The position numbers and the translations under genes are program-made. Source: Balaenoptera acutorostrata (lineage: Eukaryota; Chordata; Mammalia; Artiodactyla; Balaenopteridae). Taken from it: a DNA stretch of 64,000 bases. Location: NCBI RefSeq assembly GCF_949987535.1, contig NC_080077.1, positions 33,507,389 through 33,571,388 of the forward strand, read 5' to 3'. The notes beneath the pieces are model-generated. The model was not told the origin of the DNA. It did not search any database and was given only the letters and a program-made list of their open reading frames with translations. Shown here in pieces: positions 12,600-23,780 of the stretch (within the stretch, counting starts at the first letter, position 1; each line of letters starts with the position of its first letter).

Positions 12600-14110
12600 T
12601 GATAAATAAAAGATAGCAAACATCATTTTAACATACACAGCTATACCCACAAGAAAGTGAGGGAAGTCTCCAGATGACAAAAAGGAAAGGAAGGAAACAA
12701 TACAAAAAGAATGTAAGTTGATACTTCAGCTTTCTTAGAGGGGTATGTGAATCCTGATGAACCAGAGGCTTGGAAATTAACTAAGCATAAATCCATGCTG
12801 ATATAGCATGTAGGGAATTGAGCCTACAAAAAGATAAGAAGTTAGAAATTATATACACATATGGGAAAGGGTAGACTAAAAGTTATCTGTCCCTAACATA
12901 GGTAGGTGACAATGAAAATTTTTGGACTTGGCCAAGGCTCTCGTTGAAAATAGTTAATAATTCCTTGTAAATTTATAATCATGGACCTGATCACACAATT
13001 TTGAGGTTTAAATTGACATCATCTCTGTAGTCTGGGAACTACATATCAATAAATTAACATGAATATGCTCTTAGACTTGTTATAATCCTAGGATACCTGA
13101 AATCAAATCACATATGTTTGCCATACATAAATCCTGGGAAGATAAGCTCACATTCTAAAATTATAAGACACACATGGAAAAAGTCTACCATGAAGAAGAT
13201 CAGCAGAGAAAAAAGATATGACTAGACCCCACCCCCAAGAACAGGATTATCAGACACAAGAGTAAAATAAACATGTTAAATGATTAAAGTAGTATAAACT
13301 AAACAAACAAGAACATGAGAAAGATGTGTTACTATGAAAATTGCCAAGCAAATTTTAAAAAGAAAAAATAAATTTGTAGAAAAGAAATATATAGTCACTA
13401 GAATTTAATAGTTATTGAATATATTAAACATAAGATTATATGAACATAGAGTGTTAGTGAATTGGTAGGTTTTAATAAGAAAACTATCCTGAGAGCAACA
13501 CGATAAAAAATAATGTGAAAGAGAAATGAACAGACACGAAGGATAGAATGAGGAGGTTCAACATATGTGTAACTGGTACACCATGGGAAGACATTAGAAT
13601 AGAAGAGAGGCAGATTTTGTAAATGATATGAACATAGAACTCTTTAGAATTTAATAAAGGTAGGAATCTAAGATTCAAGTCAAAGCAAATAATCAGGAGG
13701 ATAACAAAACTACATACTTAAACTACTGAATCTCAGAAATAAAAAGAAGATATTAAGCAATGGGGCACAAAAAACCCCAGACTTATAAATAGCATCGATA
13801 ACAGCAAGAAGACAATGGAATAATGTAGTCAAAATGTTCAGAAAAAATAACTGAGAATCTAGATTTTATACCCAGATAAACTATCATTTAAATATGAGGT
13901 CAAAATATAGGTCTATTAGGATAATCAAGAGGAAATTTAGTTAACAAATACTGCTGAATGAACTATTAAGGAAAGTACTACAGGGAGAACAGTAATTGAG
14001 AAAGAAATGAGAGGCAAGAAGGAAAAAAACTTTTTTACATATTGGTAAATCTTAAAAGTGGAGATTGAGTATAAAAAAGAATAAGAAATATGATGACCAA
14101 TTCATAGCTA
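12600..14110 (+). repeat. Ancient L1/HAL1-like LINE
   Basis: The sense strand is A-rich. It has 'ggattatcagacacaagag' near 13245, which resembles the L1M ORF1 region. Around 13855-13990, tataccc agataaactatcatttaaatatg followed by ctgaatgaactattaagg resembles the stretch found in old L1M and HAL1 elements. Limits are approximate and the coding frame is destroyed. Confidence 0.45.
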
Positions 14111-14214
14111 TAAAACCAAGGTGATAACGAATATACTGGGCAATATTAGCATGTAAGCTATGAGGTGGATTGTTGTAGTTAAATCATTCTTCAGAAGGAG
14201 GAAAGAATAAGTTT

Positions 14215-14590
14215 TAAAGGTATTTTTAATATTTATTTTTAAGTTACACAACAAATTCACTCTATTTGCTGTATGAGTTTTGACAAACACACGGAGTCAT
14301 GCAGCCAAACTACCATCAAGATGGAACAGAAGAGTTCCATTTCTCAAAAAATTCCATGATGCCCCTCCTTTGTAGTCCATTCTTCCCCATACTCCTAACC
14401 ACTGGCAACCATAGATCTGTTCACCATCCCTGTAGTTTTGCCTCTTCCAGACTTCCATATAAATGGAATCACAGAGAATGTACCCTATTGCATATGTAAC
14501 ATATACAATTGAGATTCATCCACATTGTTGCATACATCATTCTTCCAGTCTTTTTTATTCCTGAGTAGTAGTTTTGATAATTCCAACATC
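14215..14590 (-). repeat. L1 3' end (antisense)
   Basis: The + strand reads as the complement of an L1M ORF2 end and 3' UTR: ccactggcaaccatagatctg, gttttgcctcttccagac, ataaatggaatcacagag, attcatccacattgttgcat, ttcctgagtagta. Confidence 0.8.
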
Positions 14591-14739
14591 TGGTTGACTC
14601 AGGGTTGGCATCTGCTGATTATCTTTTCCGTTAAGTATTGGTCATATTTTTCTGGTATTTTTTTGTAAATTCAAATGTACCATTGGCATTTTGAATATTA
14701 TGTTGTGAGAATTTGGGTCCGTTAAAACCCTGTGGAGGA

Positions 14740-14768
14740 TGTTGACTGATGTTAGCAATCAGTCAACA
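14740..14768. other. Perfect 11-bp inverted repeat
   Basis: tgttgactgat and its exact complement atcagtcaaca are separated by seven bases (gttagca). A related half-site, aatcagttgactg, follows at about 14792. No transcript context is known. Confidence 0.7.
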
Positions 14769-15335
14769 TTCAAACGGAAAGTTCTATCTTGCAATCAGTT
14801 GACTGTGGTTGCATTGTCAGTTCAATTTTCAAAGCTTTGCTATGCTGTGTTGTGTCTGAACTGCACATGCCCCTCTCATGGGCCAATCTGGGAATTGTGT
14901 ACTGTTTTATATTATAGTTAAGTTCTCAAAGTCTTTGCCGTGCTTCTTTTTCCTGTTCTGTACATGCACAGATCAGGTGTAAGCTTGGTTTGTGTCAGGT
15001 CACACATATAATTAGGGAGTCCCCTTCCCCAGCTCTCTCATTTCAGGGATTTCTCCCATATTCTCAGGCTCCTAAGGTCCCCCTCTCTCAGTTCCTTTGG
15101 CCAGAAAAGATGACTCTACTAGGCTTCTACCAAGACAATCACATGTTTGTTTTATATTTTTGTCCTTTGACCTATTATTGGAATTAAAAATATTTCCTAA
15201 TATTGACCTATTTTTGTATTCATCCAATGAACTCTACCTGGTCATAATATTTTATAGCATTAATACTGTTAAATTCTACATGTTAATATTTTCTTTAGGA
15301 TTTTTGCATTAATATTTTCTCTCTCTCAGTACACA

Positions 15336-15670
15336 CACACAAATTGCTATGGATTGAAAATGCATCCCCAAAATTCATATGTCTAAGCACCAACTCTCAA
15401 TATGATGGTATTTGAAGATGAGGCCTTTGGAAAGTAATTAGGGTGGGGCCCTCATGATGAGATTAGTGCCCTTATAACAAGAGACACCAGAGAACTTGCT
15501 CTCTCTATCATGTGAGAACACAGTGAGAAGGTGGCCATCTGCAAGCTAGGATGAGAGCCCTCACCAAAACCTGACCATGCTGGCACCCTGATCTCTGCCT
15601 TCTAGCCTCCTGTTAGTTAAGCCATCCAGTCTATGGTATTTTGTTATGGCAGTATGAGCTGACTAATATA
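15336..15670 (+). repeat. MLT1-type MaLR LTR
   Basis: A sense-oriented MLT1 LTR. It opens with tgctatggattgaaaatgc, ccccaaaattcatatg and gatgaggcctttgg. It continues with gtgcccttataacaagag, acacagtgagaaggtggcc and gtctatggtattttgttatg, and ends gactaatataca. MaLR LTRs are remnants of ERVL-related retrotransposons. No internal region is seen next to it, so this is probably a solo LTR. Confidence 0.8.
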
Positions 15671-15854
15671 CACATCCTATTGTTTCTGTTTCTCTGGAGA
15701 ACCCTGACTGATACAGATGCCTTCCTTCTTTCTCTATGCTCTGAAACAATTTAAATTACATTGAAATTCTCTGTATTCTGAAAATTTGAAAAAAAAATCA
15801 CCCAAAAACCCACTTTTTATTTGGGGTTTCTCTGATTACATCTGGGGTTTCTTA

Positions 15855-16090
15855 TGTGGCTGTTCATCTGTTTAGGTTTTATATCTCTTCTGGAGTCAAT
15901 TATTTTTAAATTTCTGTAAAATCATCTATTTCACTCAGGTTTTCAAATTCGTTTGCATAGTTATGGAAAATATTGTCGTATAATATCTTATGCTTTCTTT
16001 TCAATTGTGGTTATTTCTGTCATTACTTTACCCCTTCAAAATGAGTGTATCACAGTGTGATTTCTAAATAATTTCAACTTGCATCTCTGT
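15855..16090 (-). repeat. L1 ORF2 fragment (antisense)
   Basis: The + strand carries the complement of the L1 ORF2 stretch recognised by 'catctatttcactcaggttttcaaattcg' and 'ggttatttctgtcattac'. Heavily decayed. It may continue to about 16400 without clear landmarks. Confidence 0.55.
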
Positions 16091-16614
16091 TCCTGCTCTT
16101 CATATCTTTGGTTTACCCCAGATGACATCTTTCAAACATTAATGTTACTGTCCTTCCTCCAAGGCTGTTGGTATACTTTTTGCTATTGTTTAATAATTTT
16201 TGTGTTTCAAATTAAGTTTTGTACCTCTGTTCCTACTCAGCCATATTTCTCCAGAAATTTCTTTTGTTTCCTTCATTTTTTTCCCCATTTTTTTTCATGT
16301 GTGTGTTTGTTTCTTGGCATATTAGCTACCAATTTGTTTTTTAAAGTGAATGGTTTTCATCTTTTTAGCAGCCTATATATTAATTTAATAAAACAAGGTA
16401 ATAGAACCTGTGAAGGCTGGCCTTGATCCTCTGTCTAACCACTTAACATATTCAGAATAGTTAACACTATTTTATAGTCAATATTAATCAATATTATTAT
16501 TATAGAATATTCAGCATATTCCTAAATAAAAAATAATTAAAATTTTTGCTTAGTATTAAATATCTCAGATTAGAGAATCTTTGTGTAGTAGAGACTGCTA
16601 ACTTTCCCTCAGTA

Positions 16615-17240
16615 TCTCTTCTTCCTCTTTTTTTAATAATAAAAACCCCTATCAGTTAGAGGCTACATTTCCCATTTTAACTTGCAGTAAGTTGTGCCCA
16701 CGTGACTATGTTCTAGCCAATGGGATTGAGTGGAAGTGCAACCTCAACATCATTTCCTGCAAAGGGAATTACTTACCCTCTGCTTTCTTCCTTTTTTTAT
16801 GTGGGCTGGAACTGAGAGGTGCTGCTCAAGGCAAAACTAGCATAGAGTGTCTTTGTTGAAATTTAAAAAGATGACCACTCCAGGAAGATAAAGATGTCCT
16901 TGCTTTGCCATTGGATTTGATTAAAACAGTCACTTTGGACAGATGATTCACAGCTTCAGACAAACTCATGACCAAAGCTGCCGTTTCTTCCCCTTATCCC
17001 TAAGCCAGTGCTACAGCAGAGTTTGGGCTAAATTTTGCCAGTGAGCTGTCTTCTACCGTGGGGACAAGATGACACCCTAAGGAATGCCCAAGCAACAAGA
17101 AAGCAGAAACCTGAGTCCCCGGAAGACTTTATGAAGCAGAGCCTACCTCACAGATGTAACATGAGAAAGAAATCGATTTATATCTTTTTTGAGCCACTGT
17201 ATTTTGGGGTCTTACTGTTGTGTAGCTAAGCCTATACTTT
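16615..17240 (+). repeat. Unclassified mammalian interspersed repeat
   Basis: It has the block order of a common ancient repeat: aggctacatttcccattt, tagccaatgggattgagtgg, then acctgagtccccggaag, and finally gagccactgtattttggg. I recognise the texture but not the family name. Confidence 0.4.
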
Positions 17241-17329
17241 ATACTTTGATTTCTCTTCTTCATGAAGTATTGATTTGATACTTGATATCGACTAAATAAA
17301 TTCATCTCTTTATTCAACTCCCAAACTCA

Positions 17330-18180
17330 TTCAGCACAGATAATACCTTCACCAAGAGATGAAATTCAGTCTTTGTCAGAATGTCACAGAAATGGATCTT
17401 GTGGACGCATAGTGAAGCACACACCTCCTGTTATATATCTGAGTCGTTTGTATTTTGTTTTGTTTTTTCATTTTACTAAAATCTATGTGAAATGGGCATC
17501 ATTCAGCTTACTAGGATAGTTGCTTTTTTTCTCAATGTATTTCTGAGTAGAATATTCTTCCTCTCAAAAGAAGGAAGGGTTTTTTGCCCTAGTGATTCAT
17601 GGAGGATTTCCAGTCAGTCAACCCCAAGCAAAATTCCAAGGGACTACAAACAGTTCATTTTTAGAAAACAGTGACTCTACAGATGTACAATGTGTCAATT
17701 GCCACTGTTGCAATTTTCTTTCTTTGTGCAAATGATGAAAATAACAGAAATAACTCCCTTTATGCCAACTAAATTTGGGCACACCTAGGGCTTGCAGACC
17801 AAGTGAGTTCTTTCAGTGCAGGATGCAATATTTATGTACATGCAGTACCACATTTTGATAAATGTTTGTTAAATACATACTATGAGCCAAACACTATGCT
17901 ACACATAAAATATAAAGATTATCCTTACCTTTGAAACACTTACATATCATCTGCTAGTGGAAGAGACGAATGAGTAAAGAGATAATTTTAATATAAAGTA
18001 GTGATTTTGACAAAAGCACTGTGCCTGTCAGTTATTAATTTATTGCGTCTCAGCTCCGAATCCATCGTTCTTTGCCTGCTTGTGATACTGAAATCTTTCT
18101 TTCCAGATGGCATGATGTTAAGCTTCGTCAGTAGAGGGCGCTGGAGGGACACTGCAGGAGGTAGGGATGCCTCTTCCTGG
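17330..18180. other. No gene; one L2-like tail
   Basis: AT-rich. Around 17865-17985 a stretch (tacatactatgagccaaacactatgc ... gaaacacttacatatcatctgctagtgg) looks like an antisense L2 3' end. Nothing else recognised. Confidence 0.35.
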
Positions 18181-18189
18181 TTCCTGTGT

Positions 18190-19145
18190 GCATTCCAGCA
18201 TTCTTGCTCCTGCAATGCTGGGCTAACGTGCAGGATGTTCAGTGGAGCTCACCTTCAGTGAGTTTCAGCCACACCCCTGCAGAAGTCTTTTCAGTGAGTT
18301 CCAAAAGTGCCCCAATAGGATTTCCAGCAGTAAGTGCAGCAGTACCTCCCAAGGCAGTTTGCAGGTGAGTTCTGGAGTCATCTTAGCTGAGTTCATGCAT
18401 CTTCCCATCTCCAGGCAGCAGCATCTGGAGAGTTCTACAGTCACTCCAGCTTCACATCAGTAAGTTCAGAGACACATCCTCATGGCTGGATTCAGCTGGG
18501 TTCTGTGGGTGCCCAGAGAGTTCAACAAAACCTCTTTAAAAAAAAAAAAAAATTGTATTGGGGTATAATTGATTTACATTGTTGTGTTGGTTTCAGTTGT
18601 ACAGCAAAGTGAATCTGTTATACAAATACATATATCCACTCTTTTTTAGATGCTTTCAACAATACCTCTTGCACGTGACTCCCTGGCAGTTTTTTGGCGA
18701 GTCCGGCCAGTATCCAGCCAGCTTCCCAGCCAGTTCAACAGCGGCTTCCACAGGCAGCCTCCCAGCAAATCTCATCAGCACCCCAGCAGGCAATGTCCTA
18801 CCAGCTAGCCTCAGCCCACTAGCATCGCTGCAGAAGCCTTCCGCCTTGTGAGTCACAGCCCCCCACAGTCCATGCCTGCAAGCCTCAGCTTGCTGACTGT
18901 GGACCAGCGCTGTAAACTTCTCCACCATCCAGTGGGCAGCAATCACTTGAAAGAGGGCTGAGTCCCAGCCCTGGGGAGAGCCTCCTTCCTTGGATACTTC
19001 TTCAGCCTTGGGGTATTCTTTAGAGTTCTCTTTATTCCCTATTGGTAGTTTTCTCTGAAAATAGTTAATAATTCTTTATATTAAGCCATCTCTTTTCAAA
19101 TTGCTCTGGGGTTTCCGTCTCCTTGCCGGGCTCTGACTTATAAAC
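18190..19145 (+). repeat. LTR-like element with gttcc/cagcag repeats
   Basis: Two GC-richer halves flank a later L1 insertion. They carry recurring short blocks (cagtgagtt, gagttcca, ccagcag, ccagccag). The right half ends in an LTR-like tail: tagttaataattctttatat, gctctggggtttccgtctcc, gggctctgactta. This resembles an ERVL-class LTR but could be another repeat. Frames of up to 96 codons here reflect the low-complexity CAG/CTG-rich composition. Confidence 0.4.
18537..18654 (-). mobile_element. Short 5'-truncated cetartiodactyl L1 3' end
   Basis: A poly-A tract appears as poly-A/T next to the complement of the lineage-specific L1 3' end (gtataattgatttacattg, gtttcagttgtacagcaaag). It sits between copies of ttcaacaaaacctctt (18521-18536) and ttcaacaatacctctt (18655-18670), a 16-bp target-site duplication with one mismatch. 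Only about 118 bases were inserted. Confidence 0.85.
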
Positions 19146-19689
19146 ACTTTTATTATATCTTACCCATAAATACACTGATTGACTCTAACAGTGATACATA
19201 GCAATTCTTGCTGATACTGAATAAAGCTCATCTTTGCTGGAAAAATATATGGCAGTCTGTTTGTTTTAGGTCAACACATATCACCTGAAAATGAATGCTG
19301 AGAAAATAGTGTATCATGCAAGAGAAAATTATTTTCCCTGTCAAGAACTGAAGTACATTATAAATTTAACTCAAAAGCTCGATAATCCACTGGCCTTGGG
19401 GATTAAGTTTGTGGAAAATGGAGTATTAAACAGCCAATGCTCAACTTTATTGCCTGACACTGGACACTGAAGTTTCAGAATAGAACTTCTGTGTGGAAAC
19501 ACACAGGCCCACAGGAGTGAGACAGAATTAATTCTTTTTAAAATTATTTTTAAAAAATTCTTTAAAAAAATATGAATCATGGAATAGCACTTTACATCTT
19601 CCAGAAGCAAGTTCTCATAGAATTGAGGAGGGCATTATCCCTATTACTTGTGTAAGGAGTTACTAATACAAAAGTTTGAGGTCACACAT

Positions 19690-20002
19690 TCCAGAATTCA
19701 GCTCAGTAACACAGAAAATCTCCACTTGGATCCTACAATGTGAAACATACAGTGGGACACAAAGACGAATCCAATTTCTGCCTTTAAGGAATTTATTATC
19801 AGTAAGGAAAAGACTCACGTATATGACAAATAGAACTTAGGAGAAAATGCAGGATGAAGGCAGAGTGGACTGGGGGATAGCAAAGGATATAGTTAGAGCA
19901 AGGAGTCCAGCTCAGCCAGAACGTAAAATGCATGGCAGAGTATAATGGGGGGCAAAGGTACAAACACAAATGGGTCAGGAGAAAGTTCTCAAGTGCTATG
20001 CT
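19690..20002 (-). repeat. Possible L2 3' fragment (antisense)
   Basis: The order acagtgggacacaaagacgaatcc, cctttaaggaatttattatc, agtaaggaaaagac resembles the complement of an L2 3' end. Diverged, low certainty. Confidence 0.3.
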
Positions 20003-20020
20003 AAGAAATTGAGTTAATTC

Positions 20021-20380
20021 ATGGACTTCCCTGGTGGCACAGTGGTTGAGAATCTGCCTGCCAATGCAGGAGACACAGGTTCAATCCCTGGTCCGGGAAG
20101 ATCCCACATGCCGCGGAGCATCTAAGCCCGTGTGCCACAACTACTGAGCCTGCGCTCTAGAGCCCATGAGCCACAACTACTAAGCCCAGGTGCCACAACT
20201 ACTGAAGCCCGCGTGCCTAGAGCCTGTGCTCTGCAACAAGAGAAGCCACCGCAGTGAGAAGCCCACACACCACAATGAAGAGTAGTCCCCGCTCACCGCA
20301 ACTAGAGAAAGCCTGCGTGCGGCAATGAAGACCCAATGCAGCCAAAAATAAAATAATAAATAAATAAATTTATTAAAAAA
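20021..20380 (+). mobile_element. Full-length CHR-type SINE
   Basis: It begins atggacttccctggtgg. It has the tRNA-Glu-related head with B-box-like ggttcaatccctgg, the repeated gagcc(...)acaactact body, and a taaataaa tail. It is flanked by aagaaattgagttaattc (20003-20020) and aagaaatttagttaattc (20381-20398), an 18-bp target-site duplication with one mismatch. Confidence 0.95.
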
Positions 20381-20474
20381 AAGAAATTTAGTTAATTCTT
20401 AATCATTTTAACATTTTGATTAAGAAAGTGAAAAAAGCTTATCTCAGGAGGCTTTTGACTGCAAAGGAAACCCT

Positions 20475-20748
20475 ATTTATTTATTTATTTGCTGCATTGG
20501 GTCTTCGTTGCTGCACACGGGCTTTCTCTAGCTGTGGCGAGCGGGGACTACTCTTCGTTGCGGTGCTTGGGCTTCTCATTGTGGTGGCTTCTCTTGTTGC
20601 AGAGCACGGGCTGTAGAGCGCAGGCTCAGTAGTTGTGGCACATAGGCTTAGCTGCTTCACGGCATGTGGGATCTTCCCAGACCAGGGATTGAAACCGTGT
20701 CCCCTGCATTGGCAGGTGGATTCTTAACCACTGTGTCACCAGGGAAGT
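20475..20748 (-). mobile_element. CHR-type SINE, inverted relative to its neighbour
   Basis: The complement reads gggacttccctggtgacac through the tRNA-like head and the gagaagcc/cgcaac body to a (AAAT)n tail at the left end. It lies 94 bases from the + strand SINE, so the two can pair over about 270 bases in a transcript. A clear target-site duplication is not visible. Confidence 0.92.
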
Positions 20749-21029
20749 CCCAGGAAAACTCAATTTAAAGTGACTTTAATCAGATTTCATTAGCTCACAT
20801 TCCAAAAAGTGAGGTAAGGTAGGCATCTGGGTAAATGCATCAATTCAATGATACTCACCAAAGACCCAGGTTTTCCATCTCCACTCTTTGTACAACGTTG
20901 GCTTCTTTAAAAGGCTGATCTTCTCAGGGTGGAGTCTTTCTGCTTCCTGTTGGGCTCTGCTATCTTAACAGGGCGTGAGGGCTCCGGAGGAGTGGCTGCA
21001 GTCTCCACTGGTGAAGCACTGATGAACTT

Positions 21030-21330
21030 TGACATTTGACAGTCAGACTTCAAACCTAGCTCCACCTATTAGCTCTATTATGTTGAGCTCTCAAAGCCTT
21101 GGTTTCATCATCAGACATGATAATATTCTATCCATATCCATGACCAATTATTGTTTGTGCCTGTTTTCTTTTGACGTCAGCAAACATATTATACACTGTA
21201 AATTCAAAGTATAAAATTGTGATAAGTGCTATTAAAAGATGCTTCTTGTGGCACTGAAATGCAGTGTTTGTAAAGAATTTAGCTGTGCCTGGCAGAGAAT
21301 AAGGTGCCAAAGAAATGATAGCTATGATTT
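21030..21330 (-). repeat. MIR-like remnant (antisense), possibly split
   Basis: cagacttcaaacctagctcc, ccttggtttcatcatcagac and, farther on, tgcctggcagagaataagg are antisense MIR blocks. About 150 bases of unrelated AT-rich sequence separate them. Confidence 0.5.
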
Positions 21331-21590
21331 TGTCACCAAAACAGAAATTCTTGGCTTTGATGATTTGGACATCCTGAGTAACCTTTGAGAACCAGCTTTA
21401 CTGCAATTAATGAATAGCAAAAATTTGTAGGAGGTGAATGAGGGCGATGGTATAAGGAATCTCTGCTATGAAATAAAATGAGTGGGTCCAAAGGGCCCAT
21501 GGCAAGGGCAGATGTGCTTCCTTTTCCGTTTCTATTTCTATTCGGGACAGATGCAGGGATTAAAGGCCATCTGTTTGCTCCACCCTGATT

Positions 21591-21620
21591 ATTTGTACTT
21601 ATTTGTACTTATTTATACTT
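21591..21620. repeat. 10-bp tandem repeat, three copies
   Basis: atttgtactt twice, then atttatactt. Short tandem array. Confidence 0.85.
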
Positions 21621-22038
21621 ATCAGGTTTGTACAAAAAGGTCTGCATCTTCCTTTCCAGTTATGAAATATTTGATTTGGTTATATTGAAAATTTTATTTT
21701 TCCATCTGGAATCACTTCCCCTAGGAAATGCCCCTAAATTAACTCCACCAATTTTCTAATTGGTCACCCCAATTAGGACTCCCACCTGTGCCTTAATCTA
21801 AACTGAAAACAAGTGAAAACCAGTAATTGTGCAGATGTATACAATTGTATAGCCAGTGTTGTCTCTATGCTTAAGGAATTCACAGCTGGTGGTAGGTGGG
21901 ACCTGATTTAGTTAAAGACAATCCAGAAAGTGTAATGATTGAAGTATGCTCTGGAGAGGCATGGGGGAGGGGAGCCAGGAAGGGCTCTGGATTCCAGCAG
22001 CACCTGAGTCTTCAAGGGAGTGTGGAGGGTAGTCAGAG

Positions 22039-22127
22039 GATGGAGGAAGAGAGGGAGAGGGAGAGGAAGGGAAAGAGGGAGAGAGACCGCGAGAGAGACA
22101 GATATGGGGTGGTGGGGAGAGAAAGAA
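22039..22127. repeat. Purine-rich (GGA/GA)n tract
   Basis: About 90 bases of nearly pure purine on the + strand (gagggagagggagaggaag ...), broken by one accgcg. Low-complexity sequence about 1.2 kb upstream of the CpG-rich promoter; could adopt a triplex-type structure. Confidence 0.8.
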
Positions 22128-22489
22128 CGTTCCTGACCTAAGGGATTGGATCAACGGGCCAAGGTGGCACCTGGTAAGGATTCAAGAAACGCCTGACTCC
22201 TAGCTCACCCATGTTTCCTGTCCGGACTCTCACAGGCCCAGCTTTCAGGTTATAGCTCCATTTCAGCCATGAAATCCTCTTGGATTCATCTTCCACAGAC
22301 TTGGCAGAATTGACTTGCTAGAAGTTGTTCAAAACGAAATAACTGTGTTATCTGCAAACCATGGAGAGTCAATGTCCCTGATTTCAACAGTAGCAGAGAG
22401 AACATGCTCTGGATTTGGCTCACCTTGGCAAAGAGCGTCTTAGGAGGGCTGCAAGAGAGGAAAGGGGATGGACACACACACAGCACACA

Positions 22490-23120
22490 AAAATGAAAAT
22501 CCTATTTAAAAGCCAATTTGCTTACGCACTGGACACTTAAGACAAAAAATTAGCGTCATTGGGCCCAAAATGCAAAGCTGAGGTCAAGTTAGAATTAAGG
22601 TTCATATCAAAATTCAAGAACTTCAGCCTTCCTGTAAATGCCATTTACAGATTAACTAACAAACCCACAATTCACTGTCACACGAGCATTTATGAGCACT
22701 TGCCATTTACCAAGCCCAGGAAAAAGGATTTGGCTTTACAATTCACGAATAAGCAACGTTCGTGCTTTCACTGAGCTTGCCATCTGAAAGATTTAAATTT
22801 CAAAATGTTATTATAATATAGGTTAACATTTAAATTTCGAAAATTCCACAGTTTTATAAAAGGCTTGTTTTTCTTAATTATCTCTAGGCAAATTTCACTT
22901 GTGTAGAGATCAATTAATTCATAGCACTTTGCCTAGACTTTCAAATATTGGCAAATCCATGCCTAATTTTTGAGCTGCAGCGATTTGCTGAGATTAAAAC
23001 CCTTTTACTACCTAGACCACATACTTGACCCCAGAGTCAACTTAATCGTGCAGGGAGAGAGTTAAAGACTAAACATTACTGATAGCATCCAAACATCTCC
23101 ATCAACCTATCAATCAAAAA
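22490..23120. promoter_or_regulatory. Candidate upstream regulatory block
   Basis: This single-copy-looking sequence lies immediately upstream of the CpG-rich exon. It keeps scattered CpGs (cttacgcac, ttagcgtca, cacgaataag, aacgttcgtg) and palindromic or homeodomain-like AT motifs (gatcaattaattca, tttaaatttcgaaa). No repeat is recognised across 600 bases, unusual in this window. The regulatory role is inference. Confidence 0.3.
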
Positions 23121-23289
23121 TATTTGCTAAGTGCAGTGCTATGTGTTTTTCTTTCTTTCTTTTTTTCTTTTTTGGAAGGGGGAAGGTGGGGAGGAGGTCA
23201 TCCCCCTGTTCTAGAAATTACCTCCACTCAATCTCACCCTCGTCCCACCTCTCGGTTCTCCCTTTCTCAGATCAGGAAAATAAGTTCCC

Positions 23290-23780
23290 AGGTGCAAGGC
23301 CCTAGTCGGAGCCTCGGCAGCCGAGCATGCTCAGTAGCTGGGACCGCTCTGCGCTCACAGCCGCGTTTGGCTCGCGCTGGGCTGGGGGAAGCGTGGAGGC
23401 TCTTGCGGCAGCCGATCCTTGCTCCTGGAAAGCTGACCTTCTCTGCCCAGTAACGTGCGGCTGTCCGAGCCTCAGCTGCGGCCGCGCAGCCGCGGGCTCC
23501 CTGGGAGTCCCCGCCGCAGCCGCTCTGCCGGCTCAGCAGCGCTGGTCTCGTGCTCCCGGTCCTCGTGCCCGCGCTTCAGCCCGATGCTTCTGGCAGCTGC
23601 TGGATGGTTGGTTGAGCAGAAATGCCAGGCTGTGGTTCACCGTGAAGGGAGAGGGAGAGCTGCTTCTCTTCGGGGAGAGAGGAGGTGTGTCAGGGCACCA
23701 GCGCCCTGGGAAGATTCTCGCCGCGGCTCAACATCATCGCTTCCTTCCACACTTCTTGTTATCCAGGCGTTCCGTGCTCT
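23290..23780 (+). promoter_or_regulatory. CpG-rich promoter block
   Basis: This is the only CpG island-like sequence in the window. It is densest at 23300-23590, with many CpGs (ctcggcagccgagc, gctgcggccgcgcagccgcgg, ccccgccgcagccg). No TATA box is seen, as is common for CpG promoters. The following sequence ends in a strong splice donor on the + strand, so transcription is most likely rightward. The start site is not determinable. Confidence 0.7.

Noticed and set aside
22039..22141. Glu/Arg-rich frame (EERERERK...)
   Set aside because: It translates the purine tract only.
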